A DNA stretch of 64,000 nucleotides from CAYNVS01 sp964400725 (GTDB lineage Bacteria > Myxococcota_A > SURF-8 > CAYNVS01): contig CAYNVS010000002.1 of assembly GCA_964400725.1 (NCBI GenBank), positions 1 through 64,000 on the forward strand. Direction: 5' to 3'. A program made the translations under genes and the position numbers. The notes under the pieces are model-generated. The model searched no databases. It was not told where the DNA came from and worked only from the letters and a program-made list of their open reading frames with translations. Positions 6,420 through 15,696 of the stretch are shown piece after piece. How positions within the stretch are numbered: the stretch's first letter is position 1; each line of letters opens with the position of its first letter.

Positions 6420-8552
6420 ATGGACTTCTCGCAAGCGACGCGCCCGATTATGTGGAACATCCACACGGGAACCGCCCACTTCAGCCCGGCGGATTACGCC
6501 ATGTACGCGCTGGCCTTTTTAGGCATGGGAGTTTTCTGCTACGGACTTTATCAGAGAATTATGTTTTGGCGCAGAGGCAAAGCCGAAGGCGACCGCTTTA
6601 CCGATTTGGGCAAACGCGCCGTTCTATTAATTAAGGAATTCCTTTTTCAAAACAGAGTCCGCAATTCGTTCTTTCCGGCTATTTTTCACAGCCTTATCTT
6701 CTACTCGTTCGCGGCCCTTTTCGTCGCGACCATGGCCGTCATGTGGGATTACGACTTCGCTCCGCTCTTCCGCTGGATAGGCGGCATACACGACGAAACG
6801 ACTTTTGCCATATTTCGCGGATGGTTTTACGTCGGCATCACGGTAATGGCCGAATTCGCCGGAGTTCTTTTGTTAATCGGCGCCGCGATGGCCGCATACC
6901 GCCGCTACGTAGTCAAACCCGAAACGCTAGAAACGAACTTCGCCGACACTTGGGCTATTCTGTTTCTATTCCTTATCGCCCTTACCGGCTTTTTAGCCGA
7001 AGGTCTGCGCATCGCGGTTCTGGGCGATCCTTGGGCTATTTTATCGCCGGTCGGACTGCTTTTCAGTTATCTTTTTACTGGCGTATCCGAATCGACGGGC
7101 AAGGGAATTCACGTCTTTTTCTGGTGGACGCACACCGTTTTGGCCGTATCTTGGATCGCCTTGCTGCCCTACACCAAATTTTTCCATATAATCACGCTGT
7201 CGGCCAACGACTTTTTCTCGAAACTCAAGCCCAGAGGCGAGCTTAAGCGCGTGGACATAGAGGCGATGATGAGCGCCGAAGATTTCGACGAAGAGAAATT
7301 CACCGTCGGCGTCAACAAACCTTCCGAGTTCACATGGAAACAGCGCCTTGATTTCGACGCCTGTATTCAGTGCGGCCGCTGCGAAGAGGTCTGCCCGCCC
7401 TTTTTGGCCAAACAGGACTTCTCCCCGCGCAAGCTCATTCAGTCGCTAAAAAAATCCGTGCTGGAACACGACGCGGCTTTCCTAAAGGCCAAAGCGCAGC
7501 CCGCTAAAAGCGTCGGAGCCGCCGCCGAAGCGCGGATGGAAGAAGAGAAGGAAATCGTCGGCAACGCGTTCGATACGGAATACGTTTGGCTGTGCCGCAC
7601 TTGTACCGCCTGCATGGAAGTCTGCCCCGGATACATCGAGCATATGGATACAATAGTCGAAATTCGCCGCAACGAAGTTATTATGCAGGAGCGCATTCCG
7701 GCGGAAGCGGCGCGCTCGCTTAAAACGCTGGAGCGCATGGGGAACCCCTTCGGCCCGCAATCCACCCGCAACGACTGGGTAAAGACGCTCGACGCTAAGA
7801 TAGTGGAAGAAGGCGATGAAGTTGACGTTCTTTACTGGCCCGGCTGCTGCTCCACCTTCGACCCGACCAAGCAGCGCATCGCAAGCGATTTAATTAAACT
7901 GCTGCGCAAGTGCAATATCGACTACGGCATTCTTGGAAGCGAGGAAAGATGCTGCGGCGACCCGGCGAGGCTTATCGGTCAGGAACATCTATTCCAGTCC
8001 ATCGCCAAAGAGACGGTGGAAAAGCTCAACGCCCGCAAGTTTAAAATTTTCCTCACCAGCTGCCCTCACTGCTACAACGTTTTTAAAAACGAATATCCGC
8101 AGTTCGGCGGCAATTACAACGTGGTTCACCACAGCGAATTCATTCACGAAATGATTTGGAGCGGCGATTTGAAGCCTGTAATAGGCGAGCGCAGCAACGT
8201 AACCTACCACGATCCGTGCTATTTAGGCCGCTACCAGAAAATATTCGATTCCACCCGCGAAGCGATTAAGGCTATACCGGGCAGCAAGCTAGTCGAGATG
8301 GCCAACAACAAGGAAAAGAGCCTTTGCTGCGGCGGAGGCGGCGGCCACTTCTGGATGGACATTAAAAAAGGCGAGCGCATCAACAACCTGCGCGTTCAGC
8401 AGGCAAAGGACGTCGGAGCCGACACAATCGTAACTTCGTGCGCGTACTGCATGCAGATGCTCGACGACAGCGTTAAAATAATGAACATGGACAACGAGCT
8501 GCGCGTAATAGACATCGCGACTCTGGCGCTGCGCAGCCTCGGAGAGAACTAG
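6420..8552 (+). CDS. Membrane-bound Fe-S oxidoreductase, ETF:menaquinone oxidoreductase-like (cytochrome b + 4Fe-4S + CCG domains)
   Basis: Predicted to pass electrons from a soluble donor, commonly electron-transfer flavoprotein, to the quinone pool. N-terminal 250 residues: about six transmembrane helices of the NarI-like cytochrome b type. Then two [4Fe-4S] motifs, CIQCGRCEEVCP and CRTCTACMEVCP, and two CCG (DUF224, HdrD-like) motifs ending in CCGDPAR and CCGGGGGHFW. The domain order equals the DUF224/cytochrome b fusions of Geobacter and Syntrophomonas. ATG 6420 is preferred because GGAGG lies five bases upstream; a TTG at 6399 has no such site. No etfAB or acyl-CoA dehydrogenase gene is adjacent, so its donor is not shown. 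A strong terminator follows. Confidence 0.82.
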   Translation: MDFSQATRPIMWNIHTGTAHFSPADYAMYALAFLGMGVFCYGLYQRIMFWRRGKAEGDRFTDLGKRAVLLIKEFLFQNRVRNSFFPAIFHSLIFYSFAALFVATMAVMWDYDFAPLFRWIGGIHDETTFAIFRGWFYVGITVMAEFAGVLLLIGAAMAAYRRYVVKPETLETNFADTWAILFLFLIALTGFLAEGLRIAVLGDPWAILSPVGLLFSYLFTGVSESTGKGIHVFFWWTHTVLAVSWIALLPYTKFFHIITLSANDFFSKLKPRGELKRVDIEAMMSAEDFDEEKFTVGVNKPSEFTWKQRLDFDACIQCGRCEEVCPPFLAKQDFSPRKLIQSLKKSVLEHDAAFLKAKAQPAKSVGAAAEARMEEEKEIVGNAFDTEYVWLCRTCTACMEVCPGYIEHMDTIVEIRRNEVIMQERIPAEAARSLKTLERMGNPFGPQSTRNDWVKTLDAKIVEEGDEVDVLYWPGCCSTFDPTKQRIASDLIKLLRKCNIDYGILGSEERCCGDPARLIGQEHLFQSIAKETVEKLNARKFKIFLTSCPHCYNVFKNEYPQFGGNYNVVHHSEFIHEMIWSGDLKPVIGERSNVTYHDPCYLGRYQKIFDSTREAIKAIPGSKLVEMANNKEKSLCCGGGGGHFWMDIKKGERINNLRVQQAKDVGADTIVTSCAYCMQMLDDSVKIMNMDNELRVIDIATLALRSLGEN

Positions 8553-8582
8553 TTAATAAAACTTAACTTTCGGCTACACCGT

Positions 8583-8626
8583 AAAAGCCGCGACGCGGGA
8601 ATTGGTTCCGCGCTGCGGCTTTTTTT
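8583..8626 (+). terminator. Strong rho-independent terminator
   Basis: AAAGCCGC-GACGCGG pairs with CCGCG-CTGCGGCTTT around a nine-base loop and ends in a T run. It closes the transcript of the Fe-S oxidoreductase gene. Confidence 0.85.
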
Positions 8627-8886
8627 ATTTCGGCCAGCCGCGCGGACGCCCCTGCGGGTTATAGCGCTTCTTGAAAGTCTTTTACGATTTAAATTACTTT
8701 TCTCGTCCAATCCCTCAATACGTTTTGCCTTCGGCAAAGCGCTTGTGATGCACGGGAATAACTGCGCAATTTCAACGAATTATAAAAGCAAAAATCCGTG
8801 CGCCCCGCGTAAACGCGCAAGCGTTTGTATCGAGGAACTTTCCTGAAATAAAGGACAAAACTTTTGAAAGCCGCTATTAGCGATAA
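8627..8886. other. Intergenic spacer between convergent transcripts
   Basis: I see no gene, RNA or repeat here. It separates the terminator of the Fe-S oxidoreductase from the 3' end of the TPR gene on the other strand. Confidence 0.5.
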
Positions 8887-9831
8887 TTACCGCTTGCCGC
8901 GGCGTTTTTTATGATGGTCTATGTAAACGTCGGTATTCTGCCGCATTTTCTTCTGCTCGTCCTTGCGGGCGAAGGCTTCCTTTGCGGCGTTGAGATAAAC
9001 TTGAGCTATTTGCGGCTTGGCCGAAACCGACACCGCCTTTTTAAAAATTTCAATCGCCTTTTCGGTCAGTCCTTTTTCAAGCGCGCACCGTCCGTAAAGA
9101 ACGAAGGCGGCCGTCCACGCATCTTTCGGAATATTCTCGTTCTTTATCATCGGGTCCAGCGTTTTTTCCGCCTCGTCGTATCTTTCGGCCATAAAATAGG
9201 CGTTGGCCAAATCCAAAGTAACGTCCATATAAAGCGCGTCGTTAGGATAATTGGTGAGAAACTCAAGCGCGTCGGCCTGCGCGTCGTTGAGCCGGCCGTT
9301 GGTCATGGAGCAGCGTATCCCTTCCCGCAGAAGCGCCGGCGTATGCTGGTCTTTGGGGAACGATTTGGCGTACCGCTTAATAAAAGGCGCCGCGAGCACG
9401 CAGTTTTGCGCAAACTGCGTCAGCATTTCCACAAGGCGTATCTGCGCGTATTTTCCATGCTCGCTTGCAGGGTGGCGCTCGGCGAGCTTAAAGTAATCCT
9501 TCAATCCGTCGTTGAGCTTGCTCAACTTGAGCGTATTAATGTCGCCCGCCGCTTTCAGCGACTTCGTTTCAACGTCTTTCGCGTCTTCGGCGCCCGCTCC
9601 CGCAATAGCCGCTTCGCTCGCCGCCTTCTCGTATTCGACAATAGCTTTGTCCCACAGCTGCTTCTGTTCGTACTTTACGGCTCGGTTGTAAAAACGAACG
9701 TATATCGGCGGAGTAAGAAGATAAACAATGGCTCCGGCTACGCCGGCCACGCCCATAATTATGAAAAAAAACTTAAGCGACGCCCAAATTTTCCCGCCGA
9801 AAAGGTCGTGAACTAGGTTATGAGCCTGCAT
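8887..9831 (-). CDS. Membrane-anchored TPR protein
   Basis: 314 residues. One transmembrane helix at about 16-40 (FFFIIMGVAGVAGAIVYLL), then helical repeats of TPR type: NRAVKYEQKQLWDKAIVEYEK is the first clear unit and AERYDEAEKTLDPM and KGLTEKAIEIFKKAVS are later ones. The helix topology suggests that the repeats face the periplasm or cytoplasm as a protein-binding scaffold, similar to YfgM or BamD-like helpers; partner unknown. It starts 75 bases after the gyrA stop on the same strand, so it may be read through from gyrA. The C-terminus is strongly basic (HHKKRRGKR). Confidence 0.7.
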   Translation of the reverse strand: MQAHNLVHDLFGGKIWASLKFFFIIMGVAGVAGAIVYLLTPPIYVRFYNRAVKYEQKQLWDKAIVEYEKAASEAAIAGAGAEDAKDVETKSLKAAGDINTLKLSKLNDGLKDYFKLAERHPASEHGKYAQIRLVEMLTQFAQNCVLAAPFIKRYAKSFPKDQHTPALLREGIRCSMTNGRLNDAQADALEFLTNYPNDALYMDVTLDLANAYFMAERYDEAEKTLDPMIKNENIPKDAWTAAFVLYGRCALEKGLTEKAIEIFKKAVSVSAKPQIAQVYLNAAKEAFARKDEQKKMRQNTDVYIDHHKKRRGKR

Positions 9832-9906
9832 TTTTCTTTATTCATAGCGCCTTTAGAGCGCGGCAAACGTCTCGCGACCTGCCGAACGTCCTACTAAAAC
9901 GCAAGT

Positions 9907-12444
9907 TTATTCCTCCGTCTCGCCGCCTTCCGGTTCTGTTTTTGCGGCGGTTTCCAGCTGCGCGCCGTTTTCCTCGCCCGCTTCAAACTCGCCTTCCGCC
10001 GCATTTTCGTCGTCGTCGCGCTCGGCGAGTTTTGCAATCGCCGTTACGCGGTTGTTTTCTTCCAGCGCTATCAGCCGTACGCCTTGCGTGTTGCGGCCTA
10101 TTATGCGCAGTTCCTTCATTTTAAGGCGGATTAGTATTCCCTCGCTTGTGATTATCATCAGGTGGTCGTCGTCGGAGACCTGCTTTATGCCGCGGATGGT
10201 TCCGGTTTTCTCGGTAACTTTAAGCGTGATGACGCCGAGGCCGCCGCGAGTCTGCACTCTGTATTCGTCCAGTTCGGTGCGTTTGCCGTAACCTTTTTCG
10301 GTAACGGTCAGAACGCTGGCTCCCTGCTGCAGAACTTCCATTCCGATTACTTCGTCCCCTTCGCGCAGCTCGATTCCTTTAACTCCGCGCGTCGCTCTGC
10401 CGATAGCTCTGACGTCGCTGTCCTTGAACCTTATGCTCATGCCGTTCTTGGTGGCAAGCAGTATCTCGGCGTTGCCGTCGGAGAGCCTTACGTCGATAAG
10501 CTCGTCCCCTTCGTCCAGCACGACCGCGACGATTCCCTTGCTGCGCGCGTTCTCGAACTGGGTTATTTCCGTCTTCTTAATGGTTCCCTGCCGCGTCGCG
10601 AAAATAAGATACCGGTCGGGCTTGAATTCTCTGATCGGCACGATTGCCGCTACGGTCTCGCCTTCCTCCATCTTCAACAGGTTGACGATGGCTTTTCCTT
10701 TTGTGGCGCGCCCTCCCTGCGGTATGTCGAATACCCGCAGAGCGTAACACTGCCCCTTTCCGCTGAAGACCAGCACCATATCGTGCGTGCTTGCGACGAA
10801 CAAATCGGTTACGATGTCGTCTTCTTTGGTCGCCATACCGGTCTTTCCTCGCCCTCCGCGTCGCTGCGCGCGGTACAGGCTCACCGCGTTGCGCTTGATG
10901 TAGCCGGTGTGAGACACGGTTACCACGACGTCCTCTTCTACGATTAGGTCTTCGAGGCTGAATTCCTTCGTTTCCGAAACGATTTCAGTGCGGCGCGGGT
11001 TGTCGAACTCGTTCTTAACGTCGATAAGCTCCCGCTCTATCACTTCCATTAATTTAATCTCGCTAGCGAGAATTTCCTCAAGGCGCAGGATGAGAGCGCG
11101 CACGTCGGCGAGTTCCGCCTCTATTTTGTCGCGCTCTAAGCCGGTTAAGCGCTGAAGTCTAAGGTCGAGTATCGCCTGCGCCTGCCGCTCCGAAAGAGAA
11201 AATCGGGTTATGAGTCCTTCCTTGGCTTCCGGCGGCGTTTTTGACGAGCGGATTATTTCGATGACTTCGTCGATGTTGTCGATGGCTATTTTAAGGCCGA
11301 TTAAAATATGCTCGCGCTCGCGCGCCGCCTTCAGATCGAACTGCGTGCGTCTGGTTACAACCACGCGGCGGTGTTCTATAAAGTGCTGCAAAACCTGTTT
11401 TAAATTAAGCACTTTCGGCTGGCCGCCGACGATGGCCAGCATTATAATGCCGAAGCTTGTCTGCATCGGCGTCAGCTTGTAAAGCTGGTTGATAATAACC
11501 TGCGGCGTCGCGTCGCGCTTCAGCTCCATCACTATTCGCATACCGTCGCGGTCTGACTCGTCTCTAAGCTCCGAAATTCCTTCTATTTTCTTTTCTTTTA
11601 TCAATTCGGCTATTTTTTCGATTAACCGCGTCTTATTGAGCTGATAAGGGATTTCGGTTACTACAATCGACTCTCTTCCGCTGCGCTTGTCGCGCTCTAT
11701 CATCGCTTTGCTGCGAATTTGCAGGCTTCCGCGGCCGGTTCGGTACGCCTCGCGGATTCCTTCGTCGCCGTAAATAATTGCGCCCGTCGGAAAGTCCGGC
11801 CCCTTTACATGCTCCATCAGCTCTTCGATTTCCGCGTTCGGGTTGCGGATGAGACTGACGGTCGCGTCGATTACTTCGCCGAGGTTGTGCGGCGGTATGT
11901 TTGTGGCCATTCCAACGGCTATTCCGGCGCTGCCGTTCACCAGAAGGTTGGGTATGCGCGTCGGCAGAACGAGCGGCTCTTCGAGTGTGTTGTCGTAGTT
12001 AGGCCCCCAATCGACGGTGTCTTTTTCCAAATCGTTCAACAACGCGGTAGAAACTTTTGCGAGCCTTACCTCCGTGTAACGCATGGCGGCGGCCGGATCT
12101 CCGTCCACCGATCCGAAGTTTCCCTGCCCGTTGACCAGCGGGTAACGCATTGAGAAGGGTTGAACGAGGCGGACGATTGTGTCGTAAACCGCGCTGTCGC
12201 CGTGCGGGTGATATTTACCTATTACGTCTCCGACGATTCTGGCGCTTTTACGGAAAGGCTGGTTGTAAAAGTTCTTTCCTTCGTGCATGGCGTAAAGGCA
12301 GCGCCTATGAACCGGTTTAAGTCCGTCGCGGACGTCCGGCAGCGCGCGGCCTATAATGACCGACATGGCGTATTCCATGTAGCTGGTCTTCATCTCCTCT
12401 TCGATGGACACCTTAATCTTGTGCTGCTGATCCATGGGGTTCAT
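9907..12444 (-). CDS. gyrA: DNA gyrase subunit A
   Basis: Breaks and rejoins DNA in the GyrA2GyrB2 enzyme that introduces negative supercoils. 845 residues from ATG 12444, chosen because GGAAGG lies nine bases before it; a TTG one codon earlier is in frame. Catalytic Tyr123 lies in AAAMRYTEVR. The quinolone region has Ser84 and Asp88 (HPHGDSAVYD), the sensitive type. The GyrA box QRRGGRG at about 527-533 separates it from ParC, which lacks it, and the six-bladed C-terminal propeller follows. The last 40 residues form an acidic tail, a known autoinhibitory feature of some gyrases. gyrB is not in the window. A divergent promoter region lies upstream. Confidence 0.97.
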   Translation of the reverse strand: MNPMDQQHKIKVSIEEEMKTSYMEYAMSVIIGRALPDVRDGLKPVHRRCLYAMHEGKNFYNQPFRKSARIVGDVIGKYHPHGDSAVYDTIVRLVQPFSMRYPLVNGQGNFGSVDGDPAAAMRYTEVRLAKVSTALLNDLEKDTVDWGPNYDNTLEEPLVLPTRIPNLLVNGSAGIAVGMATNIPPHNLGEVIDATVSLIRNPNAEIEELMEHVKGPDFPTGAIIYGDEGIREAYRTGRGSLQIRSKAMIERDKRSGRESIVVTEIPYQLNKTRLIEKIAELIKEKKIEGISELRDESDRDGMRIVMELKRDATPQVIINQLYKLTPMQTSFGIIMLAIVGGQPKVLNLKQVLQHFIEHRRVVVTRRTQFDLKAAREREHILIGLKIAIDNIDEVIEIIRSSKTPPEAKEGLITRFSLSERQAQAILDLRLQRLTGLERDKIEAELADVRALILRLEEILASEIKLMEVIERELIDVKNEFDNPRRTEIVSETKEFSLEDLIVEEDVVVTVSHTGYIKRNAVSLYRAQRRGGRGKTGMATKEDDIVTDLFVASTHDMVLVFSGKGQCYALRVFDIPQGGRATKGKAIVNLLKMEEGETVAAIVPIREFKPDRYLIFATRQGTIKKTEITQFENARSKGIVAVVLDEGDELIDVRLSDGNAEILLATKNGMSIRFKDSDVRAIGRATRGVKGIELREGDEVIGMEVLQQGASVLTVTEKGYGKRTELDEYRVQTRGGLGVITLKVTEKTGTIRGIKQVSDDDHLMIITSEGILIRLKMKELRIIGRNTQGVRLIALEENNRVTAIAKLAERDDDENAAEGEFEAGEENGAQLETAAKTEPEGGETEE

Positions 12445-12519
12445 CAATAATTTCCTTCCGTTTTGAGCTTAAAAGTAGTAAATTTTAAATCTCTCATACA
12501 TAATAATATAAACTGGTAT

Positions 12520-12548
12520 AAATTACTTATGACCAGAAAATAAGTCAA
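12520..12548 (-). promoter_or_regulatory. Candidate sigma-70 promoter of gyrA
   Basis: On the minus strand TTGACT, a 17-base spacer and TAATTT. It ends 76 bases before the ATG. Known gyrA promoters often respond to supercoiling; nothing here shows that directly. Confidence 0.5.
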
Positions 12549-12599
12549 ACCAAATTCCGGCCCGACTTGTTCCAATCCGCAGCCTCGGTTTTAATTTTC

Positions 12600-12628
12600 T
12601 TGACGCTTCCGCCCGCTCAACGTAAAAT
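12600..12628 (+). promoter_or_regulatory. Candidate sigma-70 promoter of the ATPase/RelA-like operon
   Basis: TTGACG, a 17-base spacer and TAAAAT, placed 27 bases before the ATG at 12656, whose ribosome site is GGAGGAAAGT. It fires away from the gyrA promoter. Confidence 0.6.
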
Positions 12629-12655
12629 TATACTTCAGAAGTATCGGAGGAAAGT

Positions 12656-15073
12656 ATGATTAAATGCCCAAAATGCAATTCGATGAATTTAGACTTCATG
12701 CTGTCGTGCTCGACTTGCGGACAGCGGCTGTGGGCTGCGTGCTCGAATTGCAAAGCTCTTATGCCGCACGAGGCAAAATTCTGCGGCTCCTGCGGAAGAC
12801 GCAGGAAAGAAGAGGAAGCGCTGCAAACGGAGCGCGTTTCGCTCGCCAGCGCGGTAATAGAGCCTGAAGAATGGTTCAAAGGGCGGAAAAATATTTTAGC
12901 AAAGCTCCCCGCGGCGCTGGAAGAAGCCGCGAACGGAGAGGGAAGGGCGGTTTTTATCCAGGGGCCTGCGGGCTGCGGAAAATCGGCCATTATAAGACAG
13001 TTTGAAAACTTCGCGAGGGATAACGGCTTTAAAGTAATTTCGGCCAAATGCACGGTAACAACCCGCAACATCGTGTTTTATCCGCTGTTGGAGGTCGTCC
13101 GCCAAATTGCGGGCATAAACAACGAGGACGACAAAAATCAAATCGGCCTTAAAATGTCCGGTTTGGTAAAATACGGATTGACTCAGGACGAAATATCGGT
13201 TTTGGCGCAGTATTTCGGCGTCGAATATTCGGTAGCCTCGTTCGCCGCAAGCGAGCGGGAGCATTCGGTTTCTTCCTTCTTCTACTGCGTCGTCAGGCTT
13301 ACGCGCAATCTGGCGATGAAAACGCCGACGGTAATAATTATCGACGACTTGCAGCACATAGACGCGTTGACGCGCAAACTTTTGGCTCCGATAATCAGCG
13401 TCATAAAAGGAATGAGAGCGCTTCTAATGCTCGGCTCGCGAGAGCTTGCCCAGACGGAACCGGAGGAAAAGCACGTCTATTACATAAAAGCTCCCAGCCT
13501 TGAGGCGCGCGAGCTGCTGCGCATGATTGAGGAGCGTCTGAAAGTCGAAACGCTGCCCAAGGAAATAGCGCAGGAGTTGTTTATGAGCAGCGAAGGAAAC
13601 CCCGGTTTCGCCGCTCAGCTTATAAATTATTTGTTCGAGGCCGGAATTGCGGTAAGAGACGGAGGAACCCTCAGGCTCGATCCGCAGAACGCAAACGCGA
13701 AACGCCCCGCCACGTTCGAGGCTCTTCTGAAGGCGAGGCTGGAGCTGCTCAGCGGCAGCCAGAAAGAGCTCTTAATGCTGGCGTCAATACTGGGCGACGA
13801 ATCGACGCCGGAAAATCTGCATATGCTTTTCCGCCATAAAAACGTTTTCCGCGACGACTGCGAGGCGCTCGTTGCAAAAGGCTTTATAGAAAGACGCGGC
13901 GAGGAGGGACGCGAAAGGCTGGTAATAAAAGAAAGCGTTGTGGCGCAGATACTCGACGCGTTCATATCAAGCGAAGTGCGCCAGTCGCTCGAACCTGTGG
14001 TGGGCAAAATTATACAGGAAAAAGGCGCCTATATTAAATGGACTAAAGATTTCATGGTCGCCTATCATATGTCTTATCTTCCGCCGACCGCGACCGAATC
14101 CGTCTATACGATAGAGCGGCTCGCGTGGGCTATGCTCGACGCGCGCCAGTCTGGCTTGGCCATTTCCGCCTTTCAAACGGCCTCGCAGATATTAAGATCC
14201 ATAATTCAAAAACGCCCCAAAGGGAGCGAAGAAGCGGCGGTGATGGAGCAAAAACTCGCGCACGCGCTTTTAGGTTTGGGCAAGGCTTACTTGGATTTCG
14301 GCAACTCCGAAAACGTTATGAAGACGCTGGAACTTTCGCTAAAGCTCGCCCGCAAAGGAAATTTCCATTTCCTCGCTCTGGACGTAATAGCGAGGCAGCT
14401 TGACTTGATGAAAAACGAAAAACGCTTTTCGGAGGCGCACGCGGTCGCCGACGTCGCGATACAAATCGCCAAAGGGGTTAAATTCAACCCCGGCGTAGCC
14501 CGAATGTACTTCCTGAAAGGGCAGCTTTACGAAAGCGAAGGGAAGGAGGATATTGCGATAGGAATGTACAGCGAGGCTTTGCGCATCGCGGAGCAAAAGA
14601 AAATCCGAATACGCGCCGACGATTCGTTCGCTCATAAGGCGGCGCTCGCCATCGCCTCCATCATGCTGCGCAGGGAAATGTCCGCTTCCGCCGACGAGGC
14701 GAAAACGTATTTGGGCAAGGCGCTCGACTACATTTTCATCAGCCGCGACATCAACGCGCTTCAAGGCTTGATGGACTTGTACGGCCGCTATTACTACGAG
14801 AAAAAAGACAACGCCAGCGCCATAAAGTATTGCGACATCGCGCTGAAAGTCGCGCGCGCAAGGCTTGATTACCGCGACATGGCGAGACTCTCTTACACGA
14901 TGGGTTATTACTACGGCCTGCTGGGCAAGGACGAAGAATCGGAGTTGTATTTCGGAGAAAGCCTTTCGATGGCGATTCAGTGCAACTGGCCGGCCGGAAT
15001 CGAAACGGCGCAGAAGGCTCTGCGCAGATTAAAGTCGAAGCGGAACATAAGCGCTTCGTTTAAGAACTCTTAA
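12656..15073 (+). CDS. Double zinc-ribbon, P-loop ATPase (STAND/AAA type) with C-terminal TPRs
   Basis: 805 residues. Two zinc ribbons open the protein (C4-x2-C7/C18-x2-C21 and C29-x2-C32/C43-x2-C46). A P-loop ATPase domain of the predicted-ATPase type often joined to cyclases and regulators follows: Walker A GPAGCGKS ends at residue 110 and Walker B VIIIDDLQ lies at 226-233. After a winged-helix-like stretch comes a long alpha-helical half with TPR units (LGKAYLDFGN, YFLKGQLYESEGKEDIAIGM, YTMGYYYGLLGKDEESELYF). The layout resembles signal-sensing STAND switches with a TPR sensor, but no DNA-binding or enzyme effector domain is visible. Three genes with 5 and 6 base gaps form one operon, ending in the RelA/SpoT-like gene. 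Confidence 0.75.
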   Translation: MIKCPKCNSMNLDFMLSCSTCGQRLWAACSNCKALMPHEAKFCGSCGRRRKEEEALQTERVSLASAVIEPEEWFKGRKNILAKLPAALEEAANGEGRAVFIQGPAGCGKSAIIRQFENFARDNGFKVISAKCTVTTRNIVFYPLLEVVRQIAGINNEDDKNQIGLKMSGLVKYGLTQDEISVLAQYFGVEYSVASFAASEREHSVSSFFYCVVRLTRNLAMKTPTVIIIDDLQHIDALTRKLLAPIISVIKGMRALLMLGSRELAQTEPEEKHVYYIKAPSLEARELLRMIEERLKVETLPKEIAQELFMSSEGNPGFAAQLINYLFEAGIAVRDGGTLRLDPQNANAKRPATFEALLKARLELLSGSQKELLMLASILGDESTPENLHMLFRHKNVFRDDCEALVAKGFIERRGEEGRERLVIKESVVAQILDAFISSEVRQSLEPVVGKIIQEKGAYIKWTKDFMVAYHMSYLPPTATESVYTIERLAWAMLDARQSGLAISAFQTASQILRSIIQKRPKGSEEAAVMEQKLAHALLGLGKAYLDFGNSENVMKTLELSLKLARKGNFHFLALDVIARQLDLMKNEKRFSEAHAVADVAIQIAKGVKFNPGVARMYFLKGQLYESEGKEDIAIGMYSEALRIAEQKKIRIRADDSFAHKAALAIASIMLRREMSASADEAKTYLGKALDYIFISRDINALQGLMDLYGRYYYEKKDNASAIKYCDIALKVARARLDYRDMARLSYTMGYYYGLLGKDEESELYFGESLSMAIQCNWPAGIETAQKALRRLKSKRNISASFKNS

Positions 15074-15078
15074 CCCTT

Positions 15079-15690
15079 ATGCCGTTTAACGCAGCGAGCG
15101 CCGGGGATAACGCGGGCAAAGGCTCGCGCGCGCCTTTACTCAACCGCAGACGCCTGATAATAGCCGCGGCGGCCGGGTGCGTCGCGCTGGCCGCGCTAAT
15201 CGCATATCTGGCGCTGCGCGAAACGAAAGCCGATCGTTTTTTAAAATGGATTGAGAAAACGGCGGCGGTCCTGCCGCAGGTTTCGCACGACGATTATTTG
15301 AAGTTTACGGTTTTCCCCGAAAAGGAATTCGCGCTTTATTACAACGCCGTCTCGTACGTTCTGAAGCCGAACGACTTTAAAGCGTATCTCGAACGAGCCC
15401 GCGACGTACGCAAATACTTGGCCGGCGCAAAAATTACCGTCGTCGCATCCGACGTAACCGTCGAGCCCAGACCCTGCGGCGCGGAGGCCGTCGCAAAGGT
15501 TCTGATAAAATGGGTTCCGGCCGACAAAGCGGAAATCCCAATTGAATATCAAACGCTGGGCGTCGAAATAGAGGGAAGCGAAACCGCGGACGGATGGAAG
15601 GCGTATTCGGTAAAGGTTTACACTACGAGCGAAGTAATGAACCTCATGAAATCCCGCGCTTTCGAGCTGCTGCGTAGAAAGGAGCCGTAA
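15079..15690 (+). CDS. Single-pass membrane protein of unknown function
   Basis: 203 residues. A Ser/Gly/Arg-rich start of about 25 residues is followed by one helix (LIIAAAAGCVALAALIAYLAL, about 26-46), then a 155-residue soluble domain with no motif I recognise. The soluble part looks alpha/beta (ADRFLKWIEKTAAVLP, then several beta-rich segments) and probably faces the periplasm. The gene begins five bases after the ATPase gene and ends six bases before the RelA/SpoT-like gene, so all three are made from one mRNA. It could link an envelope signal to the cytoplasmic partners, but that is speculation. Confidence 0.6.
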   Translation: MPFNAASAGDNAGKGSRAPLLNRRRLIIAAAAGCVALAALIAYLALRETKADRFLKWIEKTAAVLPQVSHDDYLKFTVFPEKEFALYYNAVSYVLKPNDFKAYLERARDVRKYLAGAKITVVASDVTVEPRPCGAEAVAKVLIKWVPADKAEIPIEYQTLGVEIEGSETADGWKAYSVKVYTTSEVMNLMKSRAFELLRRKEP

Positions 15691-15696
15691 TCCTGA

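Noticed and set aside
8911..9816. A 301-codon plus-strand frame opposite the TPR gene
   Set aside because: The minus strand encodes a clear membrane-anchored TPR protein; the plus frame has no family features.
9907..12444. ParC instead of GyrA
   Set aside because: The GyrA box QRRGGRG and full C-terminal propeller are present, which ParC lacks.
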